In this document: positions 18,228 to 27,203 of the stretch, piece after piece
How positions within the stretch are numbered: position 1 is the stretch's first letter
Layout of the letters: every line of letters begins with the position of its first letter
Source: Elusimicrobia bacterium GWB2_63_16
Lineage (GTDB): Bacteria > Elusimicrobiota > Elusimicrobia > Elusimicrobiales > UBA9959
Reading direction: 5' to 3'
Length of the DNA: 46,663 nt
NCBI GenBank assembly: GCA_001799715.1
Contig: MGTZ01000004.1
Coordinates: forward strand, 1-46,663
The notes under the pieces: generated by a model
What the model saw: the letters and a program-made list of their open reading frames with translations, nothing else
Told to the model about the DNA's origin: nothing
Databases searched by the model: none
Translations under genes and position numbers: made by a program

Positions 18228-19663
18228 CCAGGAAACTGCTCCTCCTGCTGCCGCTGCTCTGCGCGCCCGCCGCGCCGGGCTTCTGCCAGCCGGACCCCGG
18301 CAGGGCCGAGGCCCCCGCGGACGCCGCCGCCGTCAGGGACAAGCTGGCCTCCAGCCTGTTCGCCCGCGGCGATCTGGCCGACAAGATCGTGGACGCCGGC
18401 ATGGCCGACCGCTTTATCAGCCTGGAAGGCCTGGAGACCCACGCCGACGTGCGCTCGGCGCTGATGGAGTGGATACGCCTCAATCCCGGCCGCGCGGCCG
18501 CCACCTGGCTGGGCATCAAGGGGTCCGGCGGCAAGGTGCACACCTCTATCCAGACCCGCGAGATGACCTGGGAATTCAACCCGTCCTTCCTGGCGGCGAT
18601 AAAGGCGCTCAACGCCGCCGCCGGCAGCGCCTCGGTGTCGCAGGAGGCGATGGAGATGGCGGCGCGGCGGCTGTACGGCGAGGCGCAGCTGCTCGACGAG
18701 GCGCCCGCGGTGGTCTTCGGCGGCGCCGGGGGCGGAGGCGGCGCTTCCGCCAGGCTGGATTACGCCGATTACCGGCTGAACAGGGCAGGGCTGGAGCGGG
18801 AGCTGTCGCGCGCCGGGGAGTGGCTGGCGGCCGCCAGGCCGCAGGGCGGGCGGGACGCCGGCGGCGTGTACGCCGCGGCTTTCGCCTCGTACCAGGATTT
18901 CGTGGTGGCCGCTTCGGCGCTGAAGGGGCGGTCCGCCATAAGCGAGCGCGAGGCGCTGCGGCTGGAGGCCCTGCGCGGCCGCCTGCGCTCTCTTCTCTCG
19001 GCCATGGCGCTGCGGGTGCGCTCCTCCGCGCTGGAGGAAGCCGGAGCCGCGCTGGGCGGAGATGCCGCCGGGGCGGCCGCAGCCGCGCTGCTGGCCGAAC
19101 TGCAGGCCGCCGCCGGGAAACTGGAGGCGCTCGCGGCCCGTGCCGCCTCGGGCGGGGCGGACCTGGCGGAGCTGACCAGGCTGGTCAACGCAGGAGAAGA
19201 CTCTTTCGCCAGGCTGTACATGCGCTACACCGTTTACGACGCGCTGGAGAACCTGCGGCGCAAGGCCGCGGGCGCCGGCTTCTCCTGTTTCAACGATTAC
19301 GCGGTGTACCGCCTGCAGGCGGCTTTCTTCCCGGCCGCGCCCTACCCGCGCGCGCTGGCGGAGCTGGCGGCCGCTGCTGCCCCGCTGGCCGACGCGCTGG
19401 CCGGCGCCGCCGCCGGCGACATCTCCGCCGTGGCCGGCCTGGACGCGGCGGGGCTGGAGCGCAGCGCCGACGCCGTGGCGGCTTATGCCGCGCACAACCG
19501 CGCGGTGCAGTTCTTTTCCTGGGGGATCATCTTCAGGCCGGTGGAGCTGCAAGTGCTGCCGGGTAATGGGCTTCCGAAGTTCCGCCCGGCTTTCGCCATA
19601 GCGGACATAGCGGCCGGCAAAAGCCGGCGCGGCCGCGCGGCAGCGGTAGCGGTAGCCAAATAA
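18224..19663 (+). CDS. Exported helical protein of unknown function
   Basis: A 479-residue protein with a signal peptide (MTRKLLLLLPLLCAPAAPGF, cleavage near CQP). The Cys after APGF is not a convincing lipobox. The mature part is Ala/Arg/Glu-rich and almost entirely helical, with no recognised domain. The ATGA overlap with the phospholipase D gene shows translational coupling. The operon context (glycan ligases, phospholipid enzyme) suggests an envelope role, but the sequence itself gives no function. Confidence 0.65.
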   Translation: MTRKLLLLLPLLCAPAAPGFCQPDPGRAEAPADAAAVRDKLASSLFARGDLADKIVDAGMADRFISLEGLETHADVRSALMEWIRLNPGRAAATWLGIKGSGGKVHTSIQTREMTWEFNPSFLAAIKALNAAAGSASVSQEAMEMAARRLYGEAQLLDEAPAVVFGGAGGGGGASARLDYADYRLNRAGLERELSRAGEWLAAARPQGGRDAGGVYAAAFASYQDFVVAASALKGRSAISEREALRLEALRGRLRSLLSAMALRVRSSALEEAGAALGGDAAGAAAAALLAELQAAAGKLEALAARAASGGADLAELTRLVNAGEDSFARLYMRYTVYDALENLRRKAAGAGFSCFNDYAVYRLQAAFFPAAPYPRALAELAAAAAPLADALAGAAAGDISAVAGLDAAGLERSADAVAAYAAHNRAVQFFSWGIIFRPVELQVLPGNGLPKFRPAFAIADIAAGKSRRGRAAAVAVAK

Positions 19664-19697
19664 AAAAACCGGCCGCGCGTTCACGGCCGGAAAAATC

Positions 19698-20108
19698 TTA
19701 AAATTTCTTCAGGAGTTCCAGGATCTCCAGGTCGCTGCGGTAGGAGAGCAGCCCGCCGGCCTCGGCCAGCGTAGCCCAGCGCAGCTCCAGCACTTCGTCC
19801 GGGGTTTTGGGGACCCCGTCGCCGCCGGTGCGCTTCACCAGGTACCAGCGCACGTCCTTGTCCACCGGCCTGCCGTTCCTCGAGAAGGAATAGCGGGCGG
19901 TATACAGGTCCGACACTATTCCGCATTCCCAGCCCGTCTCTTCCAGCACTTCCCTCACCGCGGCCTGCTCCGGGGTCTCGCCCGGGTCCAGGTGGCCTTT
20001 CGGGAAGGTCCACACCCGCTCGCCGCGCAGGGTCCGCATGAGTATGAGCAGCACGCGCCCGTCCTCCAGGATCACGCCGCCGGCGGAATGTTCTTTGTCG
20101 GTGGTCAT
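19698..20108 (-). CDS. Nudix hydrolase
   Basis: A 136-residue MutT-fold pyrophosphohydrolase. The Nudix box GHLDPGETPEQAAVREVLEE(TGW) is complete, with the REVLEE metal ligands. The FPKGH sequence before the box resembles Ap4A hydrolases and related Nudix proteins that act on dinucleoside polyphosphates or NDP-linked substrates. It lies 11 nt downstream of the helicase gene on the same strand, so both are probably one transcript. The exact substrate cannot be read from sequence. Confidence 0.88.
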   Translation of the reverse strand: MTTDKEHSAGGVILEDGRVLLILMRTLRGERVWTFPKGHLDPGETPEQAAVREVLEETGWECGIVSDLYTARYSFSRNGRPVDKDVRWYLVKRTGGDGVPKTPDEVLELRWATLAEAGGLLSYRSDLEILELLKKF

Positions 20109-20119
20109 TTCGCGTCGGG

Positions 20120-22312
20120 CTAGATGGGCTGCAGCGGGGCGTATTTCAGCATGAAAGTCTGGCGCACGCCGCTGTCGAAGACTACGGTCACCTTGGCCAG
20201 CTCGCCGGAGCCGATCTGGTCCACCACGCGGCCGGGGCCGTGTATCGGGTGCATCACCTTGCGCCCCTTGCCCACGCGCGGGATGGTGGGCGGCGGGCTG
20301 TAGGACGCCAGCACCTGCACGTCCTCCTCGCCGCTGCGGGTGGCGGTTTCCTTGGCCACCTTGGCCTCGAAGATGAAGCGCGAGCCCAAATTGGGATAGG
20401 TGGTGCCGTAGACGCGGCGGGTGTTGGCCCAGGTGAGGAACAGGCGCTGGCGCGCGCGCGTCATGCCCACGTAGGCCAGGCGCCGCTCCTCCTCCAGGTC
20501 CTCTTCGGAGGCGTTGGCGGCGTTGATGGGGAAAAGGTTCTCTTCCAGGCCGGTCAGGAAGACGGCCGGGAACTCCAGGCCCTTGGCCAGGTGCACGGTC
20601 ATCAGCGTGACGGCGTGCGTGTCGGTGTTGAGCTTGTCCACCTGCGAGGAGAGCATGACCTCCTCGAGGTACTTGTGCAGCGTGGGCGCGGCGCCTTCCT
20701 TCACGCAGTGCTCCTCGAATTCCTTAACGGCGTTCACGAGCTCCTGCAGGTTGCCCAGCCGGGCGATGGATTCCTGCGGTTCCTTCTCGGAGAGGTCCTC
20801 TGTCATCTTCCAGTAGCCGGACTTCTCCAGGATATTGGTGAGCATCGCCGACGGGGTGGCGGAGAACAGGTCCGACTTGACCCCTTCGAGCAGGTCCAGG
20901 AATTCCTTGATGCCGCGGCGGGCGGTGTTGGTTACGGCGGGCACCTGCTCGGCCGATAGCAGCGCGTCGTAGAGCGGCATCTCCTTCTGGCGGGAGTAGG
21001 CCATCACGTGGTCCATGGCCGTCTTGCCGATGCCGCGCGCCGGCGTATTGATGACGCGCAGCAGGCTGATGGTGTCGCTAGGGTTCACGAGCAGCTTTAA
21101 ATAGGCCAGCACGTCCTTTACTTCCTTGCGGTCGTAGAAGCGCACCGAGCCGATGAGCCGGTAAGGGATGCGCGCGCGGCGGCAGGCCTCTTCGAAGGAG
21201 CGGCTCTGCGCGTTGGTGCGGTAGAAGACGGCGATATCGTTGTAGGTGAAGCTGCCGCGGCCGGTGAGCTGCTTGATCTCGTCGGTGATGCCGCGGGCCT
21301 CGTCGTTCTCGTTCTGGTACTCGAGCACTTCCGGGGCGTCGCCGTGGTCGGCCTTGGTCCACAGGTTCTTGGGGCGGCGGTTGCGGTTGTGCTTGATGAG
21401 TTCGTTGGCGGCGTGCAGGATGCGGGCGGTGGAGCGGTAGTTCTCCTCCAGCACCACGGTGAAGGCGTCCGGGAAGTCCTTCTCGAACTCCATGATGTTG
21501 CGGATGTCGGCGCCGCGCCAGCCGTACACGCTCTGGTCCGGGTCGCCCACCACGCAGAGGTTCTTGTGCCTGGCCGACAGGGTCTTCACCAGCACGTACT
21601 GCGCGTGGTTGGTGTCCTGGTACTCGTCTACGAGGATATACTGGAAATTCTCCTGGAAGTAGTTGCGGATCTCCTCTTTCTCGTTGAGGAGCTCCACCGT
21701 GCGCACTATCAGGTCGCCGAAGTCCATGGCGCCGGCCTCCACCAGCTTTTTCTGGTAGCGGCTGTAGATCTTGGCCGCCTTCAGGCGGGCTTCGTCGTTG
21801 ACCGCCTGCGCGTTGATCAGGTAGCTGGCCGCGTCCAGCAGGTCGTCCTTGGCCCGCGAGATGATGGAGAGGTACATCGAGGCCTTGTTCTTCTCCGCCT
21901 CGTAACCGAGCTCCTCCATCGCCAGGCCGATGAGTTTCTTCTGGTCGTCGTCGTCGTAGATGACGAAATCCTGCTTGATGCCGATGAGCCGGCCGTGCTG
22001 CCGCAGGATGCGCGCGCCCAGCGCGTGGAAGGTATGTATCCACATGCCGCCGGAATAGGGCACCAGCTTGCCAACGCGGTGCAGCATCTCCTGCGCGGCC
22101 TTGTTGGTGAACGTGATGGCCAGCACGCGGGAGGGGGAAATGCCCGAGGCGATGAGCAGCGCTATCTTGGAGGTGAGCGTTTTGGTCTTGCCGGTGCCGG
22201 CGCCGGCCAGGATCAGCAGCGGGCCGGCGAAATACTGCACGGCCTCCGATTGTTTAGGATTGAGGCCCAGCTTGGGCAGCAGGGCGGGGTTAAGGTTAAG
22301 TTCTAGGCTCAC
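20120..22312 (-). CDS. pcrA: ATP-dependent DNA helicase, PcrA/UvrD type
   Basis: Superfamily 1A 3'-5' helicase used in repair and replication restart, 730 residues. It has Q motif LNPKQSEAV, Walker A GAGTGKTKTL, motif II VDEYQDTNHAQY, motif III VVGDPDQSVYGWRGAD, motif IV ENYRST, motif V TVHLAKGLEFPAVFL and motif VI YVGMTRARQRLFL. The C-terminal Tudor-like domain (KVMHPIHGPGRVVDQ, VVFDSGVRQTFMLKYAPL) is the RNA-polymerase-binding part found in PcrA/UvrD. The start is GTG. There is no ribosome binding site, but TAAAAT lies 9 nt upstream (22322-22327). Confidence 0.93.
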   Translation of the reverse strand: MSLELNLNPALLPKLGLNPKQSEAVQYFAGPLLILAGAGTGKTKTLTSKIALLIASGISPSRVLAITFTNKAAQEMLHRVGKLVPYSGGMWIHTFHALGARILRQHGRLIGIKQDFVIYDDDDQKKLIGLAMEELGYEAEKNKASMYLSIISRAKDDLLDAASYLINAQAVNDEARLKAAKIYSRYQKKLVEAGAMDFGDLIVRTVELLNEKEEIRNYFQENFQYILVDEYQDTNHAQYVLVKTLSARHKNLCVVGDPDQSVYGWRGADIRNIMEFEKDFPDAFTVVLEENYRSTARILHAANELIKHNRNRRPKNLWTKADHGDAPEVLEYQNENDEARGITDEIKQLTGRGSFTYNDIAVFYRTNAQSRSFEEACRRARIPYRLIGSVRFYDRKEVKDVLAYLKLLVNPSDTISLLRVINTPARGIGKTAMDHVMAYSRQKEMPLYDALLSAEQVPAVTNTARRGIKEFLDLLEGVKSDLFSATPSAMLTNILEKSGYWKMTEDLSEKEPQESIARLGNLQELVNAVKEFEEHCVKEGAAPTLHKYLEEVMLSSQVDKLNTDTHAVTLMTVHLAKGLEFPAVFLTGLEENLFPINAANASEEDLEEERRLAYVGMTRARQRLFLTWANTRRVYGTTYPNLGSRFIFEAKVAKETATRSGEEDVQVLASYSPPPTIPRVGKGRKVMHPIHGPGRVVDQIGSGELAKVTVVFDSGVRQTFMLKYAPLQPI

Positions 22313-22415
22313 AGGAGTAAGATTTTATAATTTTACGAGCGCCTTGTGGGCCGGCATAAAAAGGCGCCCGGCCCGGCCGCCAGGCACCCCTTTTTTGTAT
22401 CATGGGATAACACCC

Positions 22416-23654
22416 ATGACCAATGAAAGATTAGACGCCTTTTTCCTGTCCGAGGAGCAGTCCGGCGAGCGCAAGATCAACCTGCTGCGGCTGGTCTTCC
22501 TGCTGGTCTTCCTGGCCAACGAGTTCTCCAACTATTACCTGCTGAAAGTGGTGGCCGGCTGGCTGCACGAGCGCTCGGTCTGGACCATGCTGGCCTGGAT
22601 AGCCTACGCCGCCGGCGCCTGGTACCTGGTCAACCGCCGCCGCCTCTACGGCCGGGCCGTGAAATACGTCTCCGCCGCGGCCGACGCGCTGTTCCTGGCG
22701 CTGACCATAGTGCTGGTGGAGGGCAATAACGGCCCGCTGGTGCCGGTCTTCTATATCCTCATAGTGGGCTGCGCCCTGCGCTACAGCTACCGCGCCATCC
22801 TGGCCGCCTCGGCCTTCTCGGCCCTGGGCTACGCCGCGGTCTGGTACACCTCCTTCGGCAACCCGCGGCTGACGCCCATCCCGGCCTATTCGGCCGTCAT
22901 CCACCTGCTGATCATGGTGATGATGGGCGCCTTCTCCGCCTACGCGGTGAACAAGATGCGCGGCCTGGTGCTGAAATTCGCCGAGAACTTCGCCCGCCGC
23001 GAGATGGCCGAGGGCGCCCTGTCGCGCTACGTCTCGCGCCAGGTGGCCAAAAAGATCCTGGACTCACCCGACGGCGGCTCGGCCATGGGCGTGGGCCGCC
23101 GCACCCAGGCGGCCGTGCTCATCAGCGACATACGCGGCTTCACGCCGCTGTCCGAGGGCATGGACCCCGGCGCGCTGGTGGCGCTGCTCAACTCCTATTT
23201 CAGCCGCATGGTGGACGTGGTGTTCCGCCACGACGGCACGCTGGACAAGTTCGTCGGCGACGCGCTGATCGTGGTGTTCAACGACCCGTTCGAGCAGACC
23301 GACGCCGAGCGGCGCGCGGTGGCCTGCGCGGCGGAGATGCTGCGCGAGATAGACGCCTTCAACCGCGAACAGGCCGCCGGAGGCCGGCATACGCTGGGCG
23401 TGGGCATAGGCGTGCACTGCGGCCCGGTGATAGCCGGCAACGTGGGTTCCGAGTCGCGCATGGACTACACGGTGATGGGGGATACGGTGAATTTCGCCTC
23501 GCGGCTGCAGGGCAAGGCCCCGGCCGGGGCGGTGTTCGTCTCGGGCGCGGTAAAGGCCAAGACCGACGGCGCCTTCTCCTACAAGAGCGCCGGCGTGATG
23601 GAATTCAAGGGTTACAGGGAAGCCGCCGAAGTCTTCGAGTTGCAGGCCGCCTGA
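22416..23654 (+). CDS. Membrane-bound class III adenylate cyclase
   Basis: A 412-residue protein from the ATG at 22416 (MTNERLDAF); upstream codons in frame belong to the helicase start region. The N-terminal half has about six hydrophobic segments (residues 22-180), followed by a short linker (FARREMAEGALSRYVSRQVA) and a catalytic domain (about 230-405). Metal-binding D238 (SDIRGFT) and D282 (GDALIVVF), the adenine-selecting K278 and D356, and the transition-state N359/R363 are all present. It should therefore make cAMP as a dimer. The sensory input of the membrane domain is unknown. Confidence 0.88.
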   Translation: MTNERLDAFFLSEEQSGERKINLLRLVFLLVFLANEFSNYYLLKVVAGWLHERSVWTMLAWIAYAAGAWYLVNRRRLYGRAVKYVSAAADALFLALTIVLVEGNNGPLVPVFYILIVGCALRYSYRAILAASAFSALGYAAVWYTSFGNPRLTPIPAYSAVIHLLIMVMMGAFSAYAVNKMRGLVLKFAENFARREMAEGALSRYVSRQVAKKILDSPDGGSAMGVGRRTQAAVLISDIRGFTPLSEGMDPGALVALLNSYFSRMVDVVFRHDGTLDKFVGDALIVVFNDPFEQTDAERRAVACAAEMLREIDAFNREQAAGGRHTLGVGIGVHCGPVIAGNVGSESRMDYTVMGDTVNFASRLQGKAPAGAVFVSGAVKAKTDGAFSYKSAGVMEFKGYREAAEVFELQAA

Positions 23655-23666
23655 CACGGCCGCGAA

Positions 23667-23702
23667 AAAGGAAAAGCCCGCCGGAGAGCGGGCTTTTCCT
23701 TT
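23667..23702 (+). terminator. Terminator between convergent adenylate cyclase and ychF
   Basis: A 15-bp perfect stem (AAAGGAAAAGCCCGC / GCGGGCTTTTCCTTT) with a CGGAGA loop. It is symmetric, with A-run and T-run on the two sides, so it can stop transcripts from both directions. Confidence 0.85.
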
Positions 23703-23775
23703 CGTCATTCCGGCGTAAGCCGGAATCCAGTAAACAATAATAGTGCCTGGGTCCCGGTTTTCGCCGGGGCGACGA
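23703..23775. repeat. REP-like dispersed intergenic repeat
   Basis: The hairpin ATTCCGGCGTAAGCCGGAAT followed by CCAG and then a second imperfect hairpin, CCCGGTTTTCGCCGGGG, framed by CGTCATT and GCGACGAG. This layout is typical of dispersed repeats in many bacterial genomes (REP or dRS3-like). Only one copy is in the window, so repetition elsewhere is inferred. Confidence 0.5.
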
Positions 23776-23777
23776 GC

Positions 23778-24851
23778 CTACACGTTGAACTTGAAGAAGC
23801 AGATGTCGCCGTCCTTCATCACGTATTCCTTGCCCTCGGAGCGGATCAGGCCCTTCTCGCGCAGCGCCTTCTCCTCCTTGTACTTCATGATGTCGTCGAA
23901 GGAGTAAACCTCGGCGCGGATGAAGCCTTTCTCGAAGTCGGTGTGGATGCGGCCGGCGGCCTGCGGGGCCTTGAGGCCGCGCTTGAGGTTCCAGGCGCGC
24001 ACCTCGTCCTCGCTTCCTGCGGTGAAGAAGCTGATCTGGTCCAGCAGCTTGTAGCCGGCTATGGCCATCTTCTCCAGGCCGGTATAGTCCTCGCCCAGGT
24101 CTTTGAGGAAGACCGCTTTCTCCTCCTCGGGCAGCTCGATTATCTCCGACTCTATCTTGGCCGAGATCTCCACCAGTATCGAGCCACGGGTCTTTATGAA
24201 CTCGCGCAGTTTGGCGATGACTTCCTTGTCGGGCTGCTCGGAGGTGTTGGCCACGAAAAAAACGGGTTTCACGGTGAGCAAATTGAAGTCGCGCACCTCG
24301 TCGATGGTATAGCCGGCCTCGCGGGCGGGCTTGCCGTCGGCCAGCAGCTTCTTTATGGCCTCGAGCCGCACCTTCTTTTCCTCGGCGTCCTTGGTCCTGG
24401 CCTTCAGGTCGCGCTGGTTCTTCTCGAGCGCCTTGTCGATGGTTTCCATGTCGGCCAGCATCAGCTCGGTCTCGATGACCTCTATGTCGCGGATCGGGTC
24501 CACTTCGCCCAGCACGTGCACCACGTCGGGGTCCTTGAACACGCGCACCACCTGCACGATGGCGTCCACCTCTCGGATGTTGGCGAGGAACTTGTTGCCC
24601 AGGCCCTCGCCCTTGGAGGCGCCTTTCATCAGGCCGGCGATGTCGACGAATTTGATGTAGGAGGCCACTTTCTTGGGCGGCTTGAACAGGTCGAACAGCG
24701 CGTCCAGGCGCTTGTCCGGCACCGGCACCACGCCCACGTTGGGGTCGATGGTGGTGAAGGGGTAGTTGGAGGAGGCCGCCCCGGCGCGCGTCAGCGCGTT
24801 GAACAGGGTGGATTTGCCTACGTTGGGCAGACCGACGATTCCGATGTCCAT
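23778..24851 (-). CDS. ychF: Ribosome-binding ATPase YchF
   Basis: Obg-family P-loop protein, 357 residues, near the usual 363. It has G1 [10 protein letters not shown]2/G3 region [17 protein letters not shown] and [17 protein letters not shown]. The G4 motif reads NTSE rather than NKxD, the change that makes YchF prefer ATP over GTP. A coiled-coil insertion ([20 protein letters not shown]) and a C-terminal TGS domain are present. Ribosome binding site AAGGA lies 8 nt from ATG, with an extended -10 further upstream. A housekeeping gene. Confidence 0.95.
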   Translation of the reverse strand: MDIGIVGLPNVGKSTLFNALTRAGAASSNYPFTTIDPNVGVVPVPDKRLDALFDLFKPPKKVASYIKFVDIAGLMKGASKGEGLGNKFLANIREVDAIVQVVRVFKDPDVVHVLGEVDPIRDIEVIETELMLADMETIDKALEKNQRDLKARTKDAEEKKVRLEAIKKLLADGKPAREAGYTIDEVRDFNLLTVKPVFFVANTSEQPDKEVIAKLREFIKTRGSILVEISAKIESEIIELPEEEKAVFLKDLGEDYTGLEKMAIAGYKLLDQISFFTAGSEDEVRAWNLKRGLKAPQAAGRIHTDFEKGFIRAEVYSFDDIMKYKEEKALREKGLIRSEGKEYVMKDGDICFFKFNV

Positions 24852-24885
24852 GTTTTAGTCCTTGTCGGGTTGAATCTGAGAGTAA

Positions 24886-24894
24886 ATTATATCA
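24886..24894 (-). promoter_or_regulatory. Extended -10 promoter of ychF
   Basis: TGATATAAT on the minus strand, 34 nt before the ychF start codon. It matches the extended -10 consensus TGnTATAAT; no good -35 is seen. Confidence 0.55.
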
Positions 24895-24942
24895 ATTCGC
24901 CGGATGTCCCGCTTGTGCAACGCTGTTTGCTTCTGCTTAACC

Positions 24943-25010
24943 GAGCCGTGGCCGCAGACATAAGAAAAACACCCCGGCGGCCGTGCAGCGGCCGCCGGGG
25001 TGGTCTTTCC
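24943..25010. repeat. Intergenic hairpin repeat, copy 1
   Basis: A 14-bp perfect stem (CACCCCGGCGGCCG / CGGCCGCCGGGGTG, 24970-25002) with loop TGCAG. It is preceded by GTGGCCGCAG...AAGAAAAAC and followed by GTCTTTCCTG. A clearly related element with the same flanks occurs at 27587-27656. It may act as a terminator on the + strand. Confidence 0.6.
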
Positions 25011-25094
25011 TGGTATTGCCTGGCCGTCACCTGAGGGGAGGCCCGCGAAGAGCGCTGAAAAGTTATTTAAGGATCGACTTGGCGGAATAGCGGG

Positions 25095-25973
25095 TCATAT
25101 CCCGATCGCGGCCAGACCTTTTTTAAATTCTTCCTTGGAGAATTCACCGGCGTCATCCGAACTCCAGCCGACGGACTTGTATAATATTCCCCCATCCTTC
25201 ACGAAATAAAATGTAGGAGAGATTCCAAGCATGGAAAACCCTGGAAAGTCCGTGTTCTTTCTGGCGATATATACCGCGTCATAATTAAGACTTTCTTTTG
25301 CGGACTTGACCCCTTCAGAATCGAAGGTCCTGGTCAACATGAAACCACTTGAGCGGAAGATCGGGCCAAGAGTGTCGTCCGCGAGAAGCGTCTTGGCCGC
25401 TATCGTGGCAAATTTGCACTCTGGATGCATGAACATCACTATCTTTGCGCCCTTTTGTGGCAATCGTTCAAGCGTCGCCCGGGCTCCCTGTCCGGAAATC
25501 CGATAAATCCACCAGCCTGTGGCAGCCGGATCTCCGTTAACAGATATTTGTGGCAGCGTCGGTTGCGGATGAGAGGGGAACTCTTCGGCGAATTTCATTG
25601 CTTCGTCAAAAAGCCCTGCATTCACTAAAACGGTGAATACGCGGTCAAGGTTTTCTTCGCTATACTTGTTTCTGCGAAGTTTTTCGTAAAAAACAGAGCG
25701 GGCTTTTAGCGCATAGTTCTCATTGTCCGGGAGGTATCCGGATATTTTCCATAGGGCTTCAAAAAGCCCTTCCACGGCGGCATCCGAGTATGTTCCCATG
25801 CGCTCCCGTGAAAGTTGTGAAGGTTTGATCGAATCGGAGATCTTTGCGATGCGGGCCATATCCCTGTTGCGTCCAGAGGCGGAGACATCTTCGGATATGC
25901 TTTTAAATTTAACGTCCGGGCTGACGCATCCGAAAAAACACAGTAATGAAAACAGAACTATAATTGATTTCAT
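25095..25973 (-). CDS. Putative lipoprotein with a thioredoxin-like C-terminal region
   Basis: A 292-residue protein with an N-terminal lipoprotein signal (MKSIIVLFSLLCFFGC, lipid-anchoring Cys16). The middle part is helical. The C-terminal third has a thioredoxin-like order: a strand KIVMFMHPECKFA carrying a single Cys where CxxC would be, and later SPTFYFVKDGGILYKSVGW with the cis-Pro-like position. With only one Cys it could not act as a normal disulfide oxidoreductase. Base composition is visibly more AT-rich than its neighbours, suggesting later acquisition. No promoter is obvious; AAGG lies 6 nt before ATG. Confidence 0.6.
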   Translation of the reverse strand: MKSIIVLFSLLCFFGCVSPDVKFKSISEDVSASGRNRDMARIAKISDSIKPSQLSRERMGTYSDAAVEGLFEALWKISGYLPDNENYALKARSVFYEKLRRNKYSEENLDRVFTVLVNAGLFDEAMKFAEEFPSHPQPTLPQISVNGDPAATGWWIYRISGQGARATLERLPQKGAKIVMFMHPECKFATIAAKTLLADDTLGPIFRSSGFMLTRTFDSEGVKSAKESLNYDAVYIARKNTDFPGFSMLGISPTFYFVKDGGILYKSVGWSSDDAGEFSKEEFKKGLAAIGI

Positions 25974-26059
25974 GTCAACCTTTTGAATGAGGGGGCGGGT
26001 TTACAGGGAGAGGGTCAGCTTTTGCGGCGATATTATCTGGAAAGGCGTGGGTCTCCGTA

Positions 26060-26917
26060 TCAGGCTTCATCGTTCACAGTGTTACGCAGCACGCCGAGCC
26101 CCTCCACGGCCACCTCGCAGACATCGCCGGCCTTCATGTAGAGCGGCGGCTTGCGCGCCATTCCGACTCCGGGAGGAGTGCCGGTAGCGATAACGTCTCC
26201 GGGGGAGAGGGTCATGGCCTGGCTGAGGAAAGCTATGGTGTGCGCCACGTCGTGCACCATGTCGGCGGTGGAAGCGTTCTGTCGCACCTCGCCGTTGAGC
26301 CGCGTCTCGAGTCTAAGACCCGCGCCTCCTGGCGGCAGTTCGTCTGCGGTCACGAAGAACGGGCCCATGGCGCCGCTGCTGTCGAAGTTCTTCCCTATGG
26401 TCCACTGGGGCGTCTCAAGCTGGTAATCGCGGATGGAACCGTCGTTGAGAATGGTATATCCCGCCACGTGCTCCAACGCTTTTTCCACGGGGATATGACG
26501 GCCGCCCTTGCCTACGACAACGGCTAGTTCGCCTTCATAGTCGAACTGGACGGAAACTTTCGGACGCACCAGCGCGGCACTGTGCCCGACCAGGCTGGAA
26601 GGAAAACGCACAAAAACGGTGGGGCGGGGCGGCGCCGCGATGCCGGCCTCCTGGCCGTGTGCGCGGTAGTTCACACCGAGGCAGAGTATCTTTCCCGGGT
26701 GGTCCACAGGCGGCAGATAATCGATGATATCCAGGTTCACCGCCGCGCCCTTACGGAGCTGCGCGGCCGCCCGCGTCAGGCCCTGCGCTCCCTCCCGGAT
26801 GAGCGCGGAAAGCCCGCCAGGATACCCGGGTTCGTCCCCAAAAAAACCATGCGCGGCGCTTCCGTCGAGAACGGCCAGTCCCTCGCGCCCTTTAAGGGCG
26901 AACCTTATGAATCTCAT
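26060..26917 (-). CDS. Fumarylacetoacetate hydrolase (FAH) family protein
   Basis: A 285-residue member of the FAH/acylpyruvase/HpaG superfamily. The N-terminal part has KILCLGVNYRAHGQEAG. The metal-binding core shows QFDYEGELAVVVGK and NDGSIRDYQ, and the C-terminal region has PGDVIATGTPPGVGMARKPP with LKAGD-type ending (MKAGDVCEVAVEGLGVL). Family members cleave C-C bonds in beta-diketo acids or act as oxaloacetate decarboxylase; the substrate here is unclear. GC-rich like the core genome. It has no ribosome binding site, but an extended -10 ends 6 nt before ATG. Confidence 0.85.
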   Translation of the reverse strand: MRFIRFALKGREGLAVLDGSAAHGFFGDEPGYPGGLSALIREGAQGLTRAAAQLRKGAAVNLDIIDYLPPVDHPGKILCLGVNYRAHGQEAGIAAPPRPTVFVRFPSSLVGHSAALVRPKVSVQFDYEGELAVVVGKGGRHIPVEKALEHVAGYTILNDGSIRDYQLETPQWTIGKNFDSSGAMGPFFVTADELPPGGAGLRLETRLNGEVRQNASTADMVHDVAHTIAFLSQAMTLSPGDVIATGTPPGVGMARKPPLYMKAGDVCEVAVEGLGVLRNTVNDEA

Positions 26918-26923
26918 GCGATA

Positions 26924-26932
26924 ATTTTATCA
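26924..26932 (-). promoter_or_regulatory. Extended -10 (TGATAAAAT) with leaderless spacing before the FAH gene
   Basis: On the minus strand TGATAAAAT is followed by TATCGC and then ATG. Transcription would begin at or beside the start codon. No Shine-Dalgarno sequence is available. Confidence 0.5.
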
Positions 26933-26990
26933 AAATCGGGTCTTCTAGACGGTCAATTCGGGATCTCTTGTGGAAATCTGGGTAAAATTT

Positions 26991-27136
26991 AAAACCGCGC
27001 CTCTGCTGGCGCGGTTTTGCTCTGTTGCGGGAAAAGCCTTTTTAATCGGGACACTAGCAGTTCTTTAAAAAAATAACCGCCGGGCAAGCCGGCGGTCATT
27101 TTTTGTCGCCAAATCCAGACTGAGAAAATTTGGCGG
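26991..27136. repeat. Left flanking repeat of the accessory region (two hairpins plus tRNA 3'-end-like sequence)
   Basis: It contains hairpin A (AAAACCGCGCC / GGCGCGGTTTT, loop TCTGCT, 26991-27018), hairpin B (ACCGCCGG / CCGGCGGT, loop GCAAG, 27076-27096) and the 15-nt sequence GAGAAAATTTGGCGG at 27122-27136. All three occur in the same order and orientation at 35826-35988, next to tRNA-Glu. Just to the right, a T-loop-like GGTTCGAA (minus strand) precedes GACCGCCA, so this looks like a decayed copy of a tRNA 3' end. Confidence 0.65.
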
Positions 27137-27203
27137 TCTTTTCAGGATGAAGTTCGAACCTTCTTCGCGCAACATCCTGAGGTAACTTTATAAATACCGC
27201 TTT

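Noticed and set aside
22068-22415. N-terminal extension of the adenylate cyclase frame
   Set aside because: It runs into the pcrA start on the other strand and encodes no cyclase-like sequence; ATG 22416 starts a sensible membrane domain.
27130-27185. Possible tmRNA or intact tRNA
   Set aside because: There is a T-loop-like GGTTCGAA and an outer TCAGGATG/CATCCTGA pairing, but no acceptor stem joined to NCCA, no D- or anticodon arm, and no tag reading frame.
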